Source: CAVYVZ01 sp963772065
GTDB lineage: Bacteria; Acidobacteriota; Vicinamibacteria; Vicinamibacterales; UBA2999
Length of the DNA: 64,000 bases
Assembly (NCBI GenBank): GCA_963772065.1
Contig: CAVYVZ010000005.1
Coordinates: forward strand, 310,001-374,000
Direction of reading: 5' to 3'
Position 1 is the stretch's first letter. Each line of letters opens with the position of its first letter. The notes under the pieces are model-generated. The model saw only the letters and a program-made list of their open reading frames with translations. It had not been told where the DNA came from and made no database searches. This document shows, in pieces, positions 1-9,400 of the stretch. A program made the position numbers and the translations under genes.

Positions 1-29
1 GCGTAAGGTAGGAGAGCCCGCCTGGGTTG

Positions 30-893
30 TCAAGAAACTTGGATCAGGCGCCTCAGCTCCGACAGGTAGCGGGGGACGGCGACGAATGGATCCTCCTCGG
101 CTTCGTACTCCAGCGCCACGAAGCCGCGGTACCCCGAGTCGCGGAGGATGCCGACCACCCTCGCGAGGTCTGCCGCCTGCGGCGTGCCGTTCGGCGAGAC
201 CTCCGACTTGACCTGCGCGACCACCGCGTACGGGGCCGCTTTGGCCAGATCGGCGTACGGATCGGCGCTCCGGAAGTTGCCGCTGTCCCAGTTCACCCCG
301 AACCAGTCGGACTCGATCGCCGTCACGATCGACATGAGCTGGTCGACCGTCGAGACGATGCCGCCGTGGTTCTCGAGGGCGAGGATGACGCCGCGCGGGG
401 CGGCGTACTCGCAGCATTGACGGATCGCGCCAATGCACCACTCCCGCGCCTGCGCTTCGGTCGTGCCCTTCTGCAGGTCGCCCGCGAATATCCGGATGGT
501 CGGCGCGCCGAGGTCGACGGCGAGGTCGATCCACCGCTTGACGTGCGCGATTTCCTTGTCGAGCTGCGGTCCCGGCGGGTACGTGAACGTGTTGCGGATC
601 GCGGTGCCCGAGATACCGAGGCCGAGCAGAAACGCCTGGCGCCGAAGCCGCCGGCAGTACTCCGGCGTCGGCGGGTCGGGGAAGTAATACGAGGTCGGCT
701 CGACCGCATCGACATCCCACGTCGCGGCGCGATTCACGAAGTCCTCGAGCGTCATGGACTTCTTCGATCCGGCCAGCGCCTGGCGGAACGAGTATGCGGC
801 GACGCTCAGTTTCATGCGCGCGGGGCCGACGCGTTTGATCGGACCGATGCCGAGGGCAGCGGCGCTGGCGAGAAAGGATCGTCGGGTCAGCAT
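30..893 (-). CDS. Tat-exported sugar phosphate isomerase/epimerase (xylose isomerase-like TIM barrel)
   Basis: The 287-aa protein opens with a Tat-type motif (TRRSFLAS) and a short hydrophobic stretch, then an AP-endonuclease-2/xylose-isomerase-like TIM barrel. Visible family signatures are VDAVEPTSYYF near the start of the barrel, LALENHGG in the middle with the usual acidic and histidine metal ligands, GVNWDSGNFR, and VALEYEAEEDP near the end. Proteins of this family isomerise or epimerise sugars or cyclitols; the substrate cannot be read here. I chose the ATG at 893; an in-frame GTG sits one codon upstream. It starts 11 nt after the PIG-L deacetylase stop on the same strand, so the two are probably co-transcribed. 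The Tat signal implies a periplasmic role. Confidence 0.82.
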   Translation of the reverse strand: MLTRRSFLASAAALGIGPIKRVGPARMKLSVAAYSFRQALAGSKKSMTLEDFVNRAATWDVDAVEPTSYYFPDPPTPEYCRRLRRQAFLLGLGISGTAIRNTFTYPPGPQLDKEIAHVKRWIDLAVDLGAPTIRIFAGDLQKGTTEAQAREWCIGAIRQCCEYAAPRGVILALENHGGIVSTVDQLMSIVTAIESDWFGVNWDSGNFRSADPYADLAKAAPYAVVAQVKSEVSPNGTPQAADLARVVGILRDSGYRGFVALEYEAEEDPFVAVPRYLSELRRLIQVS

Positions 894-904
894 CACAACC
901 TCAC

Positions 905-1789
905 TTACCGCGCCGGCGACACGAGCCGCTTCAAGTCTTCCACCGGGATCTGGCGTCCGTACTGCGACAGCTGAAAGGCCTCGGCGTATCGCACTTTCCT
1001 GCCGGATTCGTCGCCGTACTGCGCAACCAGACGATCGCGATACTGATCGGCCACGGCGGCATGTCGCTTCTTCACCAGCTCGAGGAGATGCGCCTGCCGC
1101 TCGCGATCGCCATCAGGCACGTTCGGCAGCGTTCGGCCCTGCCAGGAGTCCTTGTCTCCGAACTGCGACGGCATCGCCGAAACGCACTGCCACTTCTTCT
1201 CCGCCACGTCGTCGATCCCGACCACGATCGTCGGGTTGAACGGCTTCGGGTCCTGGAATGCGTCGGAGTAGTACAGGTACACCGGATTCACTTTCGTCGG
1301 GTTGGTGTCAGGCACGAAGAACGGCGCGACCACGACCACGGCGGAGTCGTCGAGCAGCACGCCGGTGTAGCGATGATCGGGATGGTAGTCATACGGCCGA
1401 TGGCCCAGCACGATGTCCGCCTGCCAGTCGCGAATCAGCCGCGCCACCGTCTTCCGGTTCTCGAGCGAAGGCACCAGCTCGCCGTCGTGGATGTCGAGCA
1501 CCTCGGTCTCGATCCCGAAGATGCGTGCGCATTCCTGCACTTCCGCCTTCCGCCGGCGCGCGAGGGGACCGCCGGCCGTGGCGAAATGGCCCACGTCGCC
1601 GTTCGTCATGGCCACGAACTTCACCTTGTGCCCGCGCGCGGCCCACTGCGCCGCCACGCCCCCGGCTTTCAGCTCCGCATCGTCCGGATGCGCACCAAAC
1701 GCGATGATTCGCAAGGGCTGGGACTGCGCGACGGACGCGGTCTGTTGAGCTGCAATCGCGAGAAGCACTACCGCAAGAAGCCGGCCCAT
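905..1789 (-). CDS. PIG-L family deacetylase, secreted
   Basis: The 294-aa protein has an N-terminal signal peptide and the hallmark AHPDDAE metal-binding motif around residue 33, plus the downstream HPDHR segment that supplies the third zinc ligand. PIG-L/LmbE enzymes remove acetyl groups from N-acetylglucosamine-type or mycothiol-like substrates. Here the substrate is unknown, but the neighbouring sugar isomerase and the nag genes a few kilobases away fit amino-sugar metabolism. The start ATG at 1789 is preceded by a good GGAGG ribosome-binding site. It is divergent from the Gfo/Idh gene with only 32 nt between the two starts. Confidence 0.85.
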   Translation of the reverse strand: MGRLLAVVLLAIAAQQTASVAQSQPLRIIAFGAHPDDAELKAGGVAAQWAARGHKVKFVAMTNGDVGHFATAGGPLARRRKAEVQECARIFGIETEVLDIHDGELVPSLENRKTVARLIRDWQADIVLGHRPYDYHPDHRYTGVLLDDSAVVVVAPFFVPDTNPTKVNPVYLYYSDAFQDPKPFNPTIVVGIDDVAEKKWQCVSAMPSQFGDKDSWQGRTLPNVPDGDRERQAHLLELVKKRHAAVADQYRDRLVAQYGDESGRKVRYAEAFQLSQYGRQIPVEDLKRLVSPAR

Positions 1790-1821
1790 GTAAACCCTCC
1801 GGCGGCTATACTACCGGCGAT

Positions 1822-3172
1822 ATGGAACAAGAGAAGCCGGATCTCACGCGTCGCGCGTTCATCGAGTCGATCGCCGCCGCGGGTGCAGTGGCCGTGTCGG
1901 CGTGCGCCACGGGCGCCAAGCCGGCGCCCCAGACGGCGCCCGTTCAGCCAGCGGCCGCGGCGTCGGCTACAGCAAAGGCGCCGGACGGGCCGCTCCTCAA
2001 GGCGGGGCTGATCGGCTGTGGAGGGCGCGGCCGAGGCGCGGCCGCGAACTTCCTCGACGCCGGCCCCAACCTCCAGATCACCGCGCTCGCGGACGTGTTT
2101 CCGGATCGCGTTGCCGAGGCTCGTCGTCTGTTGAAGGAGCACAAGGGCCAGGACATTCCCGAGTCGCGCTGCTTCGTCGGCTTCGACGCGTATCAGAAGC
2201 TGCTCGAGTCGGACGTCGAGCTGGTGCTGCATGCGACGCCGCCACACTTCCGCCCCAGCACATGTCGGCTGTCATAGACGCGCGCAAGCACCTGTTCATG
2301 GAGAAGCCCGTCTCGGTGGACGTGCCCGGCGCGAAGAAGGTGATGCAGGAGGCGGAGCGCGCCGCGAGCCTGGGGCTCAGCATCATGACCGGCACGCAGC
2401 TTCGGCGCGAGCTGCCGCGCATGGAAGTCCGGAAGCGGGTGCTCGACGGCGCGATTGGCGACATCCGATCGCTGCGCGTGATCAGGAACCAGGGCGCGCT
2501 CTGGTATCGCGTGCCGCAGCCCGGCTGGTCCGAGATGGAGGTACATGATCCGCGACTGGGTCAACTGGCAGTGGCTCTCGGGCGACATCATCGTGGAGCA
2601 GCACATCCATCATCTCGATGCGGTGCTGTGGGTCCTCGGCAAGACGCCGATCAGCGCCGTCGGCATGGGCGCGCACGTGCGGCGTAATACGGGCGACCAG
2701 GACCGATTTCTTCAGCATCGACTACGGATTCGACGGCGGCGTGCACATGCACACTACGATTCGCCAGCTCAATGGCTGCGCCAACGAGCGGGATGAAACG
2801 TTCATCGGAACGAAGGGCACGGCGAGCCTGGACGGCGCGATCTACGATCTCGCCGGGAAGCCGGTGTGGAAGTATGAGGGGCCGACGAACAACGCGCTCG
2901 TGCAGGAGCACGTCGACTGGGTGACGGCCATCCGAAGCGGGAAGCCGGTCAACACGGCGAAGGAGACGGCGCTGTCGACGCTGATGGCGATCATGGGCCG
3001 GGACTCGGCCTACACGGGCAAGGGCTTTTCGTGGAGCGAGCTGCTCGCGTCGAACGGGCGCCTGGGACCATCGACGTACGCGTGGGGCGCCGTGAACATC
3101 CCGGCGGAGGCTCCGCTCTCGGGGGTGGAGAATGGCCCGCCGCTCAACGCGACCACCGCGCCGCAGCAGTAA
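1822..3172 (+). CDS. Gfo/Idh/MocA family oxidoreductase, Tat/lipoprotein signal, three frame breaks
   Basis: The product begins with a Tat-like TRRAF motif followed by a lipobox-like AVSAC, then a Rossmann fold (GLIGCGGRGRG) and the family motif MEKPVSVD. The C-terminal half carries the typical EQHIHHLDAVLW segment and GTKGTASLDGAIYDL. These enzymes are NAD(P)-dependent sugar oxidoreductases or glycosidase-like hydrolases. Continuous protein sequence requires frame changes near 2250, 2545 and 2700; the sequence on each side is normal, so assembly indels are likelier than decay. Merged length is about 450 aa, normal for the family. A 23-bp inverted repeat lies just after the stop. Confidence 0.75.
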
Positions 3173-3188
3173 CCGGGTTCCTGTTTCG

Positions 3189-3236
3189 GTTCAGAGTGCC
3201 TGTTCAGAGTAGTTACTCTGAACAGGCACTCTGAAC
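3189..3236. repeat. Perfect palindrome built from 13-nt units (GTTCAGAGT family, copy 1)
   Basis: Two direct copies of GTTCAGAGT spaced 13 nt apart (3189, 3202) are followed by two inverted copies ACTCTGAAC, also 13 nt apart (3215, 3228). The whole forms a perfect 23-bp inverted repeat with a 2-nt centre. It lies between the convergent ends of the Gfo/Idh gene and the symporter, so it may act as a bidirectional terminator, though there is no T-tract. A second member of the same family lies at 9062-9122. Confidence 0.85.
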
Positions 3237-3240
3237 AAGA

Positions 3241-4873
3241 TTACCGCTTCAGCATCAGGGCGGTCGTGGCGACGAGCACCGCGACCACGACCCATCCGAT
3301 CGCGAACCCGCCGAGATCCTCGCGGAACACGCGCCAGCCGCGGCCTGCGACCGCGCTGCGCACCTTCAGCAGGTTCACGAGCAGCAACGGTCCGCTCGAG
3401 GTCTCATCGCTCGGCGTCTGCAGGCGCGCGAAGAACGAATCGATCTGCGCCGCGGGCTCAGGCTGCGTCATCAGACTGACGACGACCAAGCGCGGCGATG
3501 CCCACGAGCAGCGCGGCAAGAAACACGTTCGCATCCCAGTAGTCGAGGCGCTGGCCGGTCATCGAGTAGAGGACGAAGTTCGTCGCAAGCGCCGTCACCA
3601 GGCTCGCCAGCGCGCCCCACCGGTTCGCTCGAGGCCACAGGATGCCGCCGAGCACGCTGATCCCGACGAACGTGGCGAGCGTCTCGGTCAGCAGGAACGT
3701 GTACAGCACGCTCTCGATCAGGTACATCGCATACAGCACGCCCAGCATCGTGATCGCGAAGCCGCTGATGCGCCCCACCCACAAGTAGTGGCGATCCGAT
3801 CGGTCTCGCGCCACGCGGCGTCGATAGAGCCCCTCGGTGAAGAGCGCCCCGGCATCCACGAGAAACGCGGAGCATGTGGACATGTTGGCGGCGAGAATCG
3901 ACGCGATCAGCAGGCCCAGTGCCCCCGGGAACAGGAGCTGCCGGCACGCGAAGCCGAACGCGTTCTCCGGGTCGCTGAGCGTCGCCCCGTCCGCCTTCCC
4001 CTGAGCGATCATCGCCGCCACGATCAGCCCCACGAGTGCCCAGCCGACCGTGCACACGCGCTTGACCATGTTCCCGCAGAGCATGCCGATACGGCAGGTC
4101 CGCTCGTCTCGCCCGGTGCCGACGGCGGCGAGCTGATGCGGCTGCGCCATGATGCCGACCAGGCCGTTGATCGTCAGCATCGCAATCACCCACGGGCCGA
4201 TCCCCGAGGGCGTGGCCAGCGAGAAGAAGTGCGGCGGCAGCGATGCCTGCATCCCGTCCAACCCGCCAACGACCGTGAAGCCGAGCGGGATGAGCATGAA
4301 CGAGAGCGCGATGATCAGAATGCCCTGGAAGAGATCGGTCCACGCCGCCGCCACCAGCCCGCCGACGAAGCTGTACAGGATGAACATCACCGTCATCGCG
4401 ATCACGATCTCGTTCACCGCCACGTTGCCGCCGGTCGCCTGGCTGATCACCTTGCCGGCGCCGGCGAGCATGCTGCCCATGTTGATGACGAAGTAGCAGA
4501 CGGCAAAGACGATGTAGATGGCGCTCATCCACGGGCCGTAGCGGTCCTCGGTGAACTCCGCCATCGTCGTGCGACGGATCCGGCGGAACACCGGCGCCAT
4601 GATCCAGTAGAACGGCGTGATGAAGAGGTTCTTCCACTGAAACCAGATGCCCGAGGCGCCGGACGTGTAGACGGCGCCGGCGAGCGCCACCGGCATCTCG
4701 GCATGCGTACCGACGCCGAAGCTCTGACCGATCATGAGCCACGGCCCGAACTTCCGGTCGCCGAGGAAGTACTCGCCGCTGCGGCGAACCCGGTAGCCGA
4801 CGATCAGTCCGATCGCGGTGATGGCGATGAAGTAGCCGACAACGACCGCCCAATCGAGCGTTGAGATGCTCAT
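3241..4873 (-). CDS. Sodium:solute symporter (SSS family), likely amino-sugar uptake; one frame break
   Basis: The first 471 residues form a multi-helix SSS-family transporter starting STLDWAVVVGYF, with the family-typical GRRSGEYFLG-like segment, GSMLAGAGK, and SFMLIPLG. As written the frame stops at 3458. The overlapping frame supplies LVVVSLMTQPEP, a cytoplasmic FFARLQTP segment and a last membrane helix ending at 3241, which is the usual SSS C-terminus, so I merge them with a single-base break near 3490 (about 544 aa). The start ATG overlaps the nagA stop (ATGA), giving translational coupling. By context it probably imports GlcNAc or a related sugar with sodium; the substrate is inferred only. 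Confidence 0.8.
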
Positions 4874-5844
4874 GTCGTCACGGACCGGATATGCAACTCG
4901 CCTCCTTCCGGATTCCAGTCGGCGATGACGCTGCCGGCTGGCGTCGTGCCCATGTAGGTCGCGGGGATCGTCGAGGCCATCGGGATCACGTCGTGGATCG
5001 ACAGGTCCGTGAAGCGGACCGTGTTCGCGATCGCCCGATCGAGCGTCAGGGCGGAGCCCGCGAGATACGGCGTTCCCGGCAGCGATACGCGACCGTGCTC
5101 GTCGAGCGCGCAGTCGACGGCACCAATCGTATACCGGCCCGGAGCGGAGCCGGCGGCCGCGACCGCATCGGTCACGAGCAGCGTCCGATGCGCGCCCTTG
5201 GCACGCACCATGGCTTTCACCGTCGCCGGAGGCAGATGATGACCGTCGACAATCAGGCTGGCGAACACCGTGTCGGCCGCAAGGAGCTCCCAGATGACAT
5301 TCGGATGCCTCGGGAGCATCTGCGCGCATCCGTTGCCGAGGTGCGTCGCCAGCGTGGCGCCGGCGCCAATGGCCTCCCCGATTCGAGCGGGCGATGCCGC
5401 GGTGTGCCCGAGCGCCACGCGCACGCCCGAGGCGACCAGGTGCTCGATGAGCCCCATTGCGCCCGGCGCTTCCGGCGCCAGCGTGACGAGCGCGATCCGG
5501 CCGCGGGCGGCATCCTGCCGCCGCAGGAAGTCGTCGACGCTGGCGCCCCGCACGTGCTCGCGCGGATGCGCGCCTCGCGCTCCGTCCTCCGGCGAGAGGT
5601 ACGGCCCTTCCATATGGATGCCGGCAATCGCGTCATGCCCCATCGCGCCGATCGCCCGCGCGCTTCCCGCAAACTGCTCGAATGACGATGTGATCAGGGT
5701 GGGGAGACAGCGCGTCACGCCGGTGGCGCGCATCCGATCGAGCGCCTCGCACACGCGGTCTGCCGTCAAACCCGGAGCGTTGAAGTCGATTCCGCCGAAG
5801 CCGTTCACCTGCAGGTCGAAGAGGCCCGGCAGCTCGAGCCTCAT
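4870..5844 (-). CDS. nagA: N-acetylglucosamine-6-phosphate deacetylase
   Basis: The 324-aa protein starts with the short pre-barrel segment DLQVNGFGGIDFN and shows HMEGPYLSP, GHTAA, THLGNG and a VTDAVAAAG aspartate motif, all characteristic of NagA amidohydrolases. It hydrolyses GlcNAc-6-phosphate to glucosamine-6-phosphate and acetate in the cytoplasm. The first beta-sandwich strand of longer NagA proteins is missing, so it is at the short end for the family (about 380 aa is usual). Its ATG overlaps the nagB stop by ATGA and its stop overlaps the symporter start in the same way, so three genes are translationally coupled. Confidence 0.9.
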   Translation of the reverse strand: MRLELPGLFDLQVNGFGGIDFNAPGLTADRVCEALDRMRATGVTRCLPTLITSSFEQFAGSARAIGAMGHDAIAGIHMEGPYLSPEDGARGAHPREHVRGASVDDFLRRQDAARGRIALVTLAPEAPGAMGLIEHLVASGVRVALGHTAASPARIGEAIGAGATLATHLGNGCAQMLPRHPNVIWELLAADTVFASLIVDGHHLPPATVKAMVRAKGAHRTLLVTDAVAAAGSAPGRYTIGAVDCALDEHGRVSLPGTPYLAGSALTLDRAIANTVRFTDLSIHDVIPMASTIPATYMGTTPAGSVIADWNPEGGELHIRSVTT

Positions 5845-6611
5845 TCGGCGTCGCTGTGAAGGATGGCGCCGCGCGTCTCGGGCTCGAGCTGCGCGGCCGA
5901 CTCGCGATCGAGGTAGACGGTGGTGCTGGCATGCGTTCGCAGAATCGATGCGGGCGCCATCGGTGAGACCTCGCCTTCGAGACACGTCTTCACCGCTGCC
6001 GCCTTGCGCGCATCGGGCACGACGCAGACGATCTCGCGCGACTTCAGAATCTGACGCACCGACATCGAGATCGCCTGCGACGGAACGCTCGACACCGAGG
6101 GGAACCAACCCTCCCCGACCTGCTGGCGCCGGCAGGCTTCGTCGAGCGTGACCACCAGGTACGGTCGGTCCGTCTCGAAGTCCGCCGGCGGATCGTTGAA
6201 GGCAAGATGCCCGTTCTCGCCGATGCCGACGAACGCCACGTCTACGGGCGCCTTGAGGATCTCGCGGCCGACCTCGTCGGCCACCCGCGCCGCGTCGCGC
6301 TCGCCGTCGAGCAGGTGGTAGCGGACGATGCCGGTTCGGGCGATTAGGCGCTCGAGCAGGTACATCCGAAAGCTGGCCGGGTGGTCGATCGGGAGGCCGA
6401 CGTATTCGTCGAGGTGAAACATCTCGACGCGCGTCCAGTCGATGCCCGGAGCGCTCGTGAGCGTCTCCAGAAAGTCGAGCTGCGACGCCCCGGTGGCGGC
6501 AATCAGCCGCGCGACGCCCCGCTCGTCGAGCGCATCCCGCAGCGCTCGAGCCGCATGTCGAGCGGCCGCCCGGCTCATGGTGAGGCGATCCACGTAGACC
6601 TTGATCCGCAT
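5841..6611 (-). CDS. nagB: Glucosamine-6-phosphate deaminase
   Basis: NagB converts glucosamine-6-phosphate to fructose-6-phosphate and ammonia, the step after NagA. The protein has FHLDEYVGL, carrying the enolising aspartate, and GIGENGHLAFNDP, carrying the catalytic histidine. In E. coli the second motif reads GVGNDGHIAFNEP, so the aspartate next to the histidine is asparagine here and the glutamate is aspartate; this variant occurs in NagB-like branches and leaves some doubt about exact activity. I chose the ATG at 6611 (MRIKVYVD); an in-frame start at 6635 adds eight residues. It is the first gene of the nag operon and faces a TonB receptor gene across 75 nt. Confidence 0.85.
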   Translation of the reverse strand: MRIKVYVDRLTMSRAAARHAARALRDALDERGVARLIAATGASQLDFLETLTSAPGIDWTRVEMFHLDEYVGLPIDHPASFRMYLLERLIARTGIVRYHLLDGERDAARVADEVGREILKAPVDVAFVGIGENGHLAFNDPPADFETDRPYLVVTLDEACRRQQVGEGWFPSVSSVPSQAISMSVRQILKSREIVCVVPDARKAAAVKTCLEGEVSPMAPASILRTHASTTVYLDRESAAQLEPETRGAILHSDAE

Positions 6612-6686
6612 GCGGTTCGTCCACGCAGTATACAAACGTCGGCCCGTTCAGCGTCACCAGGCCGCTCGGCGCCGGCTAGAATCCCG

Positions 6687-9053
6687 ATGATGCTCAGTGG
6701 ACGGCTCGTCCTCGCGGCGCTGCTCGCTTTGGGCACATGGTCTGCTGCGTACGCACAGCTCCAGCACGGGCTGATCCGCGGCACCGTCGTCGGACCCGAT
6801 GGTCATCCGCTCGATGCCGCCATCGTCACGCTTCTCGACGGCCTCGGCGAGACGGTCACGTCCGTACCCGCGCGGGGCGGGCGGTTCGAGCTCGCGGGTG
6901 TCGCTCCCGGCACGTATTCGCTGCGCGCGGACGCGCCGCCGCTGCGAGGCGTTCTGCAGAAGCTGACGGTTTCGGGAGCGCTGCCGATCGCCGTCGAGTT
7001 GCGGCTTTCCGCAGCGCTGTCGGAGGAAATCGTCGTCTCCGCCGGAGAACGGGACGCAGTTCCCGCCATCAACCGCATCACCCTCGCGGGCGACACCATC
7101 CGGCGGGCGGCTCCGCGCCTCCGCAGCCGGGCGCTGCAAGACGCGGTGGCCACGACGCCCGGATGGGCCACCGAAGACAACGGCATCCTTCACGTGCGCG
7201 GCGTGGACGACGGCTTCTTGTACGTCATCGATGGAGTTCCCGTTTACGAGCGCATCGACGGTCTCTTTGGCATGGCGCCCGACCCGGCGACGATTGACTC
7301 GGTCAACGTCATCACCGGGTATGTCCCTCCGGAGTTCGGCCTCAAGTCCGGCGGCGTCATCGAGGTTCGATCCGCGGCCCGTACCGCGGACACCTGGGCC
7401 GGCACCGTGGACCTCGGCGCGGGGAGCGAGCGCGTGCGTGACTTCTCCGCGATCGCCGGCGGGCCGATCGGCCGCGCGGCGGCGCTGACGTCAGGCCTCA
7501 GCGGGCTCACGTCCGATCGCTTTCTCGATCCCGTTCATCCCGACAACCTTCACAACCGCGGCGGCAGCCTGAGTGGCGGCGGTCAGTTCGGATGGAATGC
7601 GTCGGCCGCGAACACGCTGACCGTGGTGGCGGGCTTCGGTCGATCCAGGTTCGATGTCCCGCACGGCGAGGCGCAGGAGGAGGCCGGGCAGGATCAGCGC
7701 CAGCGCATCCAGCAGCACTGGCAGACAGTGTCATGGCAGCGTTCCTGGTCTTCGAATGCGGTGTCGCAGGTGGCCGCCTATCATCGGCACGGATCCGCAA
7801 GGCTGGCTGGCAGCTCGCGCGACACACCGTTGTACACGGCCGCCGACCGCGCCGGGCGACGAGCCGGGGTGCTGGCAAGCCTCACCCGGCAGCTGGGTCA
7901 CCACGTCGTGAAGATCGGCGGCGAAGCGGCGCGCCTCAGCCTGCGCGAGGCGTTTTCATTCGCGGTCACCGATCTGGCTGATATCGAGGACGCAAACCTG
8001 AGCCAGGCAGCCCTGCTGCATTCGGCGCAACGTCCGTTCGTGTTTGCCGGCACGGCCACGCCGAGGCTGCTGTCGCTCTACGCGCAGGACTCCATCAGGC
8101 CGTCGAACCGGCTGACCGTCGAACTCGGTGTTCGCGCCGACTGGAGCCGCATGCTCGTCGAGACATCGCAGTGGAGTCCACGAGTCGGAGCGGCGTATCG
8201 GTGGCCCTCCACGGGAACGACGCTGCGTGCGTCGGTCGGCCGGTTCTTCCAGCCGCCGCAGGCGGAGAACCTCCTGCTCGCGTCATCACCGGAGGCGCGC
8301 GCGCTGTCGCCGTTTGTCGCGGACGGCGAGGCCGGTGGCAGCGATCTGGAGCCCGAGCGACAGACGGCCTTTGACGTAGCGATCGATCAGATGGTGGGAC
8401 CGAGGGTACGGCTCGATGTCTCGTATTGGCGCCGGCGCATCGAGGACGCGGCCGATCCGAACGTGTTCCTCGGCACGACGATCATCTTCCCCAACACGGT
8501 GGCGAAGGGCCGGGCGTCAGGTGTCGAGGCGCGTCTCGAGGTTCCGCGCGTGCGCGGGTGGTCCGGGTACGTGAGCTACGCGAATACGCATGTCGTGCAG
8601 TTCGGACCGATTACGGGCGGGCTGTTCCTGGAGGACGAGGTCATCGAGATCGGTCCGGGCACGGCGTTCACGCCCGACCACGACCAGCGGCACGTGGGCG
8701 CGGCGGGCCTGCTGTTCGACCACCAGCGGACGGGACTGTCGGCGTCGCTGACGGCTCGATACGAGAGCGGCACGCCGCTGGAAGTGGACGATGCCGCGAT
8801 CGAGGAGCTTGACGAGCGCCCGGGCGCGGAGCTCGTGGACTTCAGGCGTGGCCGTGTGCACCCGCGGCGGGTGTTCGACGCGCGCGTCGGCGCACGACTT
8901 CTGCGAACGCGCCATGCCGACCTCGATCTTCGCGTCGCCGTTCTCAATCTCACCGCCCGGCGCTGGGCGTACAACTTCGGCAATCCGTTCAGCGGGACCC
9001 ACTTCGGCCCCCGCCGCACAATCCAGCTCGGCGTCCGCGCCACCTTTCGATAG
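6687..9053 (+). CDS. TonB-dependent receptor with carboxypeptidase-regulatory domain
   Basis: The 788-aa outer-membrane protein has a signal peptide (residues 1-24, ending AYA), a carboxypeptidase regulatory-like beta-sandwich (about 27-110), a plug domain containing GVDDGFLYVIDGVPVY (about 120-220), and a beta-barrel ending RRTIQLGVRATFR. It is shorter than the 1,100-residue Oar-like receptors elsewhere in the window. TonB receptors take up large or scarce substrates using proton motive force. It is divergent from the nag operon, so uptake of chitin-derived or peptidoglycan-derived amino sugars is a reasonable but unproven guess. Two ATG codons stand together at the start; I use the first. 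Confidence 0.85.
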   Translation: MMLSGRLVLAALLALGTWSAAYAQLQHGLIRGTVVGPDGHPLDAAIVTLLDGLGETVTSVPARGGRFELAGVAPGTYSLRADAPPLRGVLQKLTVSGALPIAVELRLSAALSEEIVVSAGERDAVPAINRITLAGDTIRRAAPRLRSRALQDAVATTPGWATEDNGILHVRGVDDGFLYVIDGVPVYERIDGLFGMAPDPATIDSVNVITGYVPPEFGLKSGGVIEVRSAARTADTWAGTVDLGAGSERVRDFSAIAGGPIGRAAALTSGLSGLTSDRFLDPVHPDNLHNRGGSLSGGGQFGWNASAANTLTVVAGFGRSRFDVPHGEAQEEAGQDQRQRIQQHWQTVSWQRSWSSNAVSQVAAYHRHGSARLAGSSRDTPLYTAADRAGRRAGVLASLTRQLGHHVVKIGGEAARLSLREAFSFAVTDLADIEDANLSQAALLHSAQRPFVFAGTATPRLLSLYAQDSIRPSNRLTVELGVRADWSRMLVETSQWSPRVGAAYRWPSTGTTLRASVGRFFQPPQAENLLLASSPEARALSPFVADGEAGGSDLEPERQTAFDVAIDQMVGPRVRLDVSYWRRRIEDAADPNVFLGTTIIFPNTVAKGRASGVEARLEVPRVRGWSGYVSYANTHVVQFGPITGGLFLEDEVIEIGPGTAFTPDHDQRHVGAAGLLFDHQRTGLSASLTARYESGTPLEVDDAAIEELDERPGAELVDFRRGRVHPRRVFDARVGARLLRTRHADLDLRVAVLNLTARRWAYNFGNPFSGTHFGPRRTIQLGVRATFR

Positions 9054-9061
9054 GGGATATT

Positions 9062-9122
9062 GTTCAGAGTACCGGTTCAGAGTACCGGTTCAGAGTGCCG
9101 ACTCTGAACAAGTAGTCTGAAC
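9062..9122. repeat. Tandem-then-inverted 13-nt repeat (GTTCAGAGT family, copy 2)
   Basis: Three direct units GTTCAGAGTNCCG start at 9062, 9075 and 9088, exactly 13 nt apart. They are followed by inverted units ACTCTGAAC at 9101 and AGTCTGAAC at 9114, again 13 nt apart. The architecture and core match the element at 3189-3236, although the copy number differs. It lies between the convergent ends of the TonB receptor and the DUF2007 gene. Confidence 0.85.
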
Positions 9123-9131
9123 AGGTACGCC

Positions 9132-9341
9132 TCACGAGTGTCTGCTCAGGGCGTCGGCGGCCTTCTGAAGGTCTTCGGCGCGAACGAGCAACTCAATCGC
9201 GCCGAGAGCCGGATACATTCCGCCGGCGTTGTCGGCCCGCGTCATCGACTCGATTCCGGCCCTGTCGAGGACGCTCTTTGCGATCTGCGCGTCGGCCGTT
9301 GACGGGAACGTCGATACCACGACGAGATCTGAGGATTTCAT
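9132..9341 (-). CDS. Small DUF2007-type putative signal-transducing protein
   Basis: The 69-aa product (VVVSTFPSTADAQIAKSVLD at its N-terminus) matches the layout of DUF2007 proteins: a beta-alpha-beta unit with a start like a transferred-gene sensor, a middle glycine-rich turn and a closing helix with LVRAEDLQKAADAL. Function is unknown; the domain has been called putative signal transducing from its PII-like fold. I use the ATG at 9341; an in-frame ATG at 9368 would add nine residues. Its 5' end points away from the c-di-AMP riboswitch, so the 60-nt gap must hold promoters for both directions. Confidence 0.7.
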   Translation of the reverse strand: MKSSDLVVVSTFPSTADAQIAKSVLDRAGIESMTRADNAGGMYPALGAIELLVRAEDLQKAADALSRHS

Positions 9342-9400
9342 CGGCACGCCTCGAGCGATTATGTGCATTTGACGGCGGCTCCGCGGAGGAGTAGCGTACG

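Noticed and set aside
3241..3471. Separate small one-helix membrane protein after the symporter
   Set aside because: Its FFARLQTP segment and final helix match the C-terminus expected for SSS transporters, and the upstream part of its frame reads on naturally from the symporter, so a single-base break is the simpler explanation.
3266..4864. 532-residue plus-strand open frame opposite the symporter
   Set aside because: It is His/Arg/Asp-rich shadow sequence opposite a clear membrane transporter.
9062..9122. Short CRISPR array
   Set aside because: Spacing is 13 nt with no spacers, half of the copies are inverted, and no cas genes are near.
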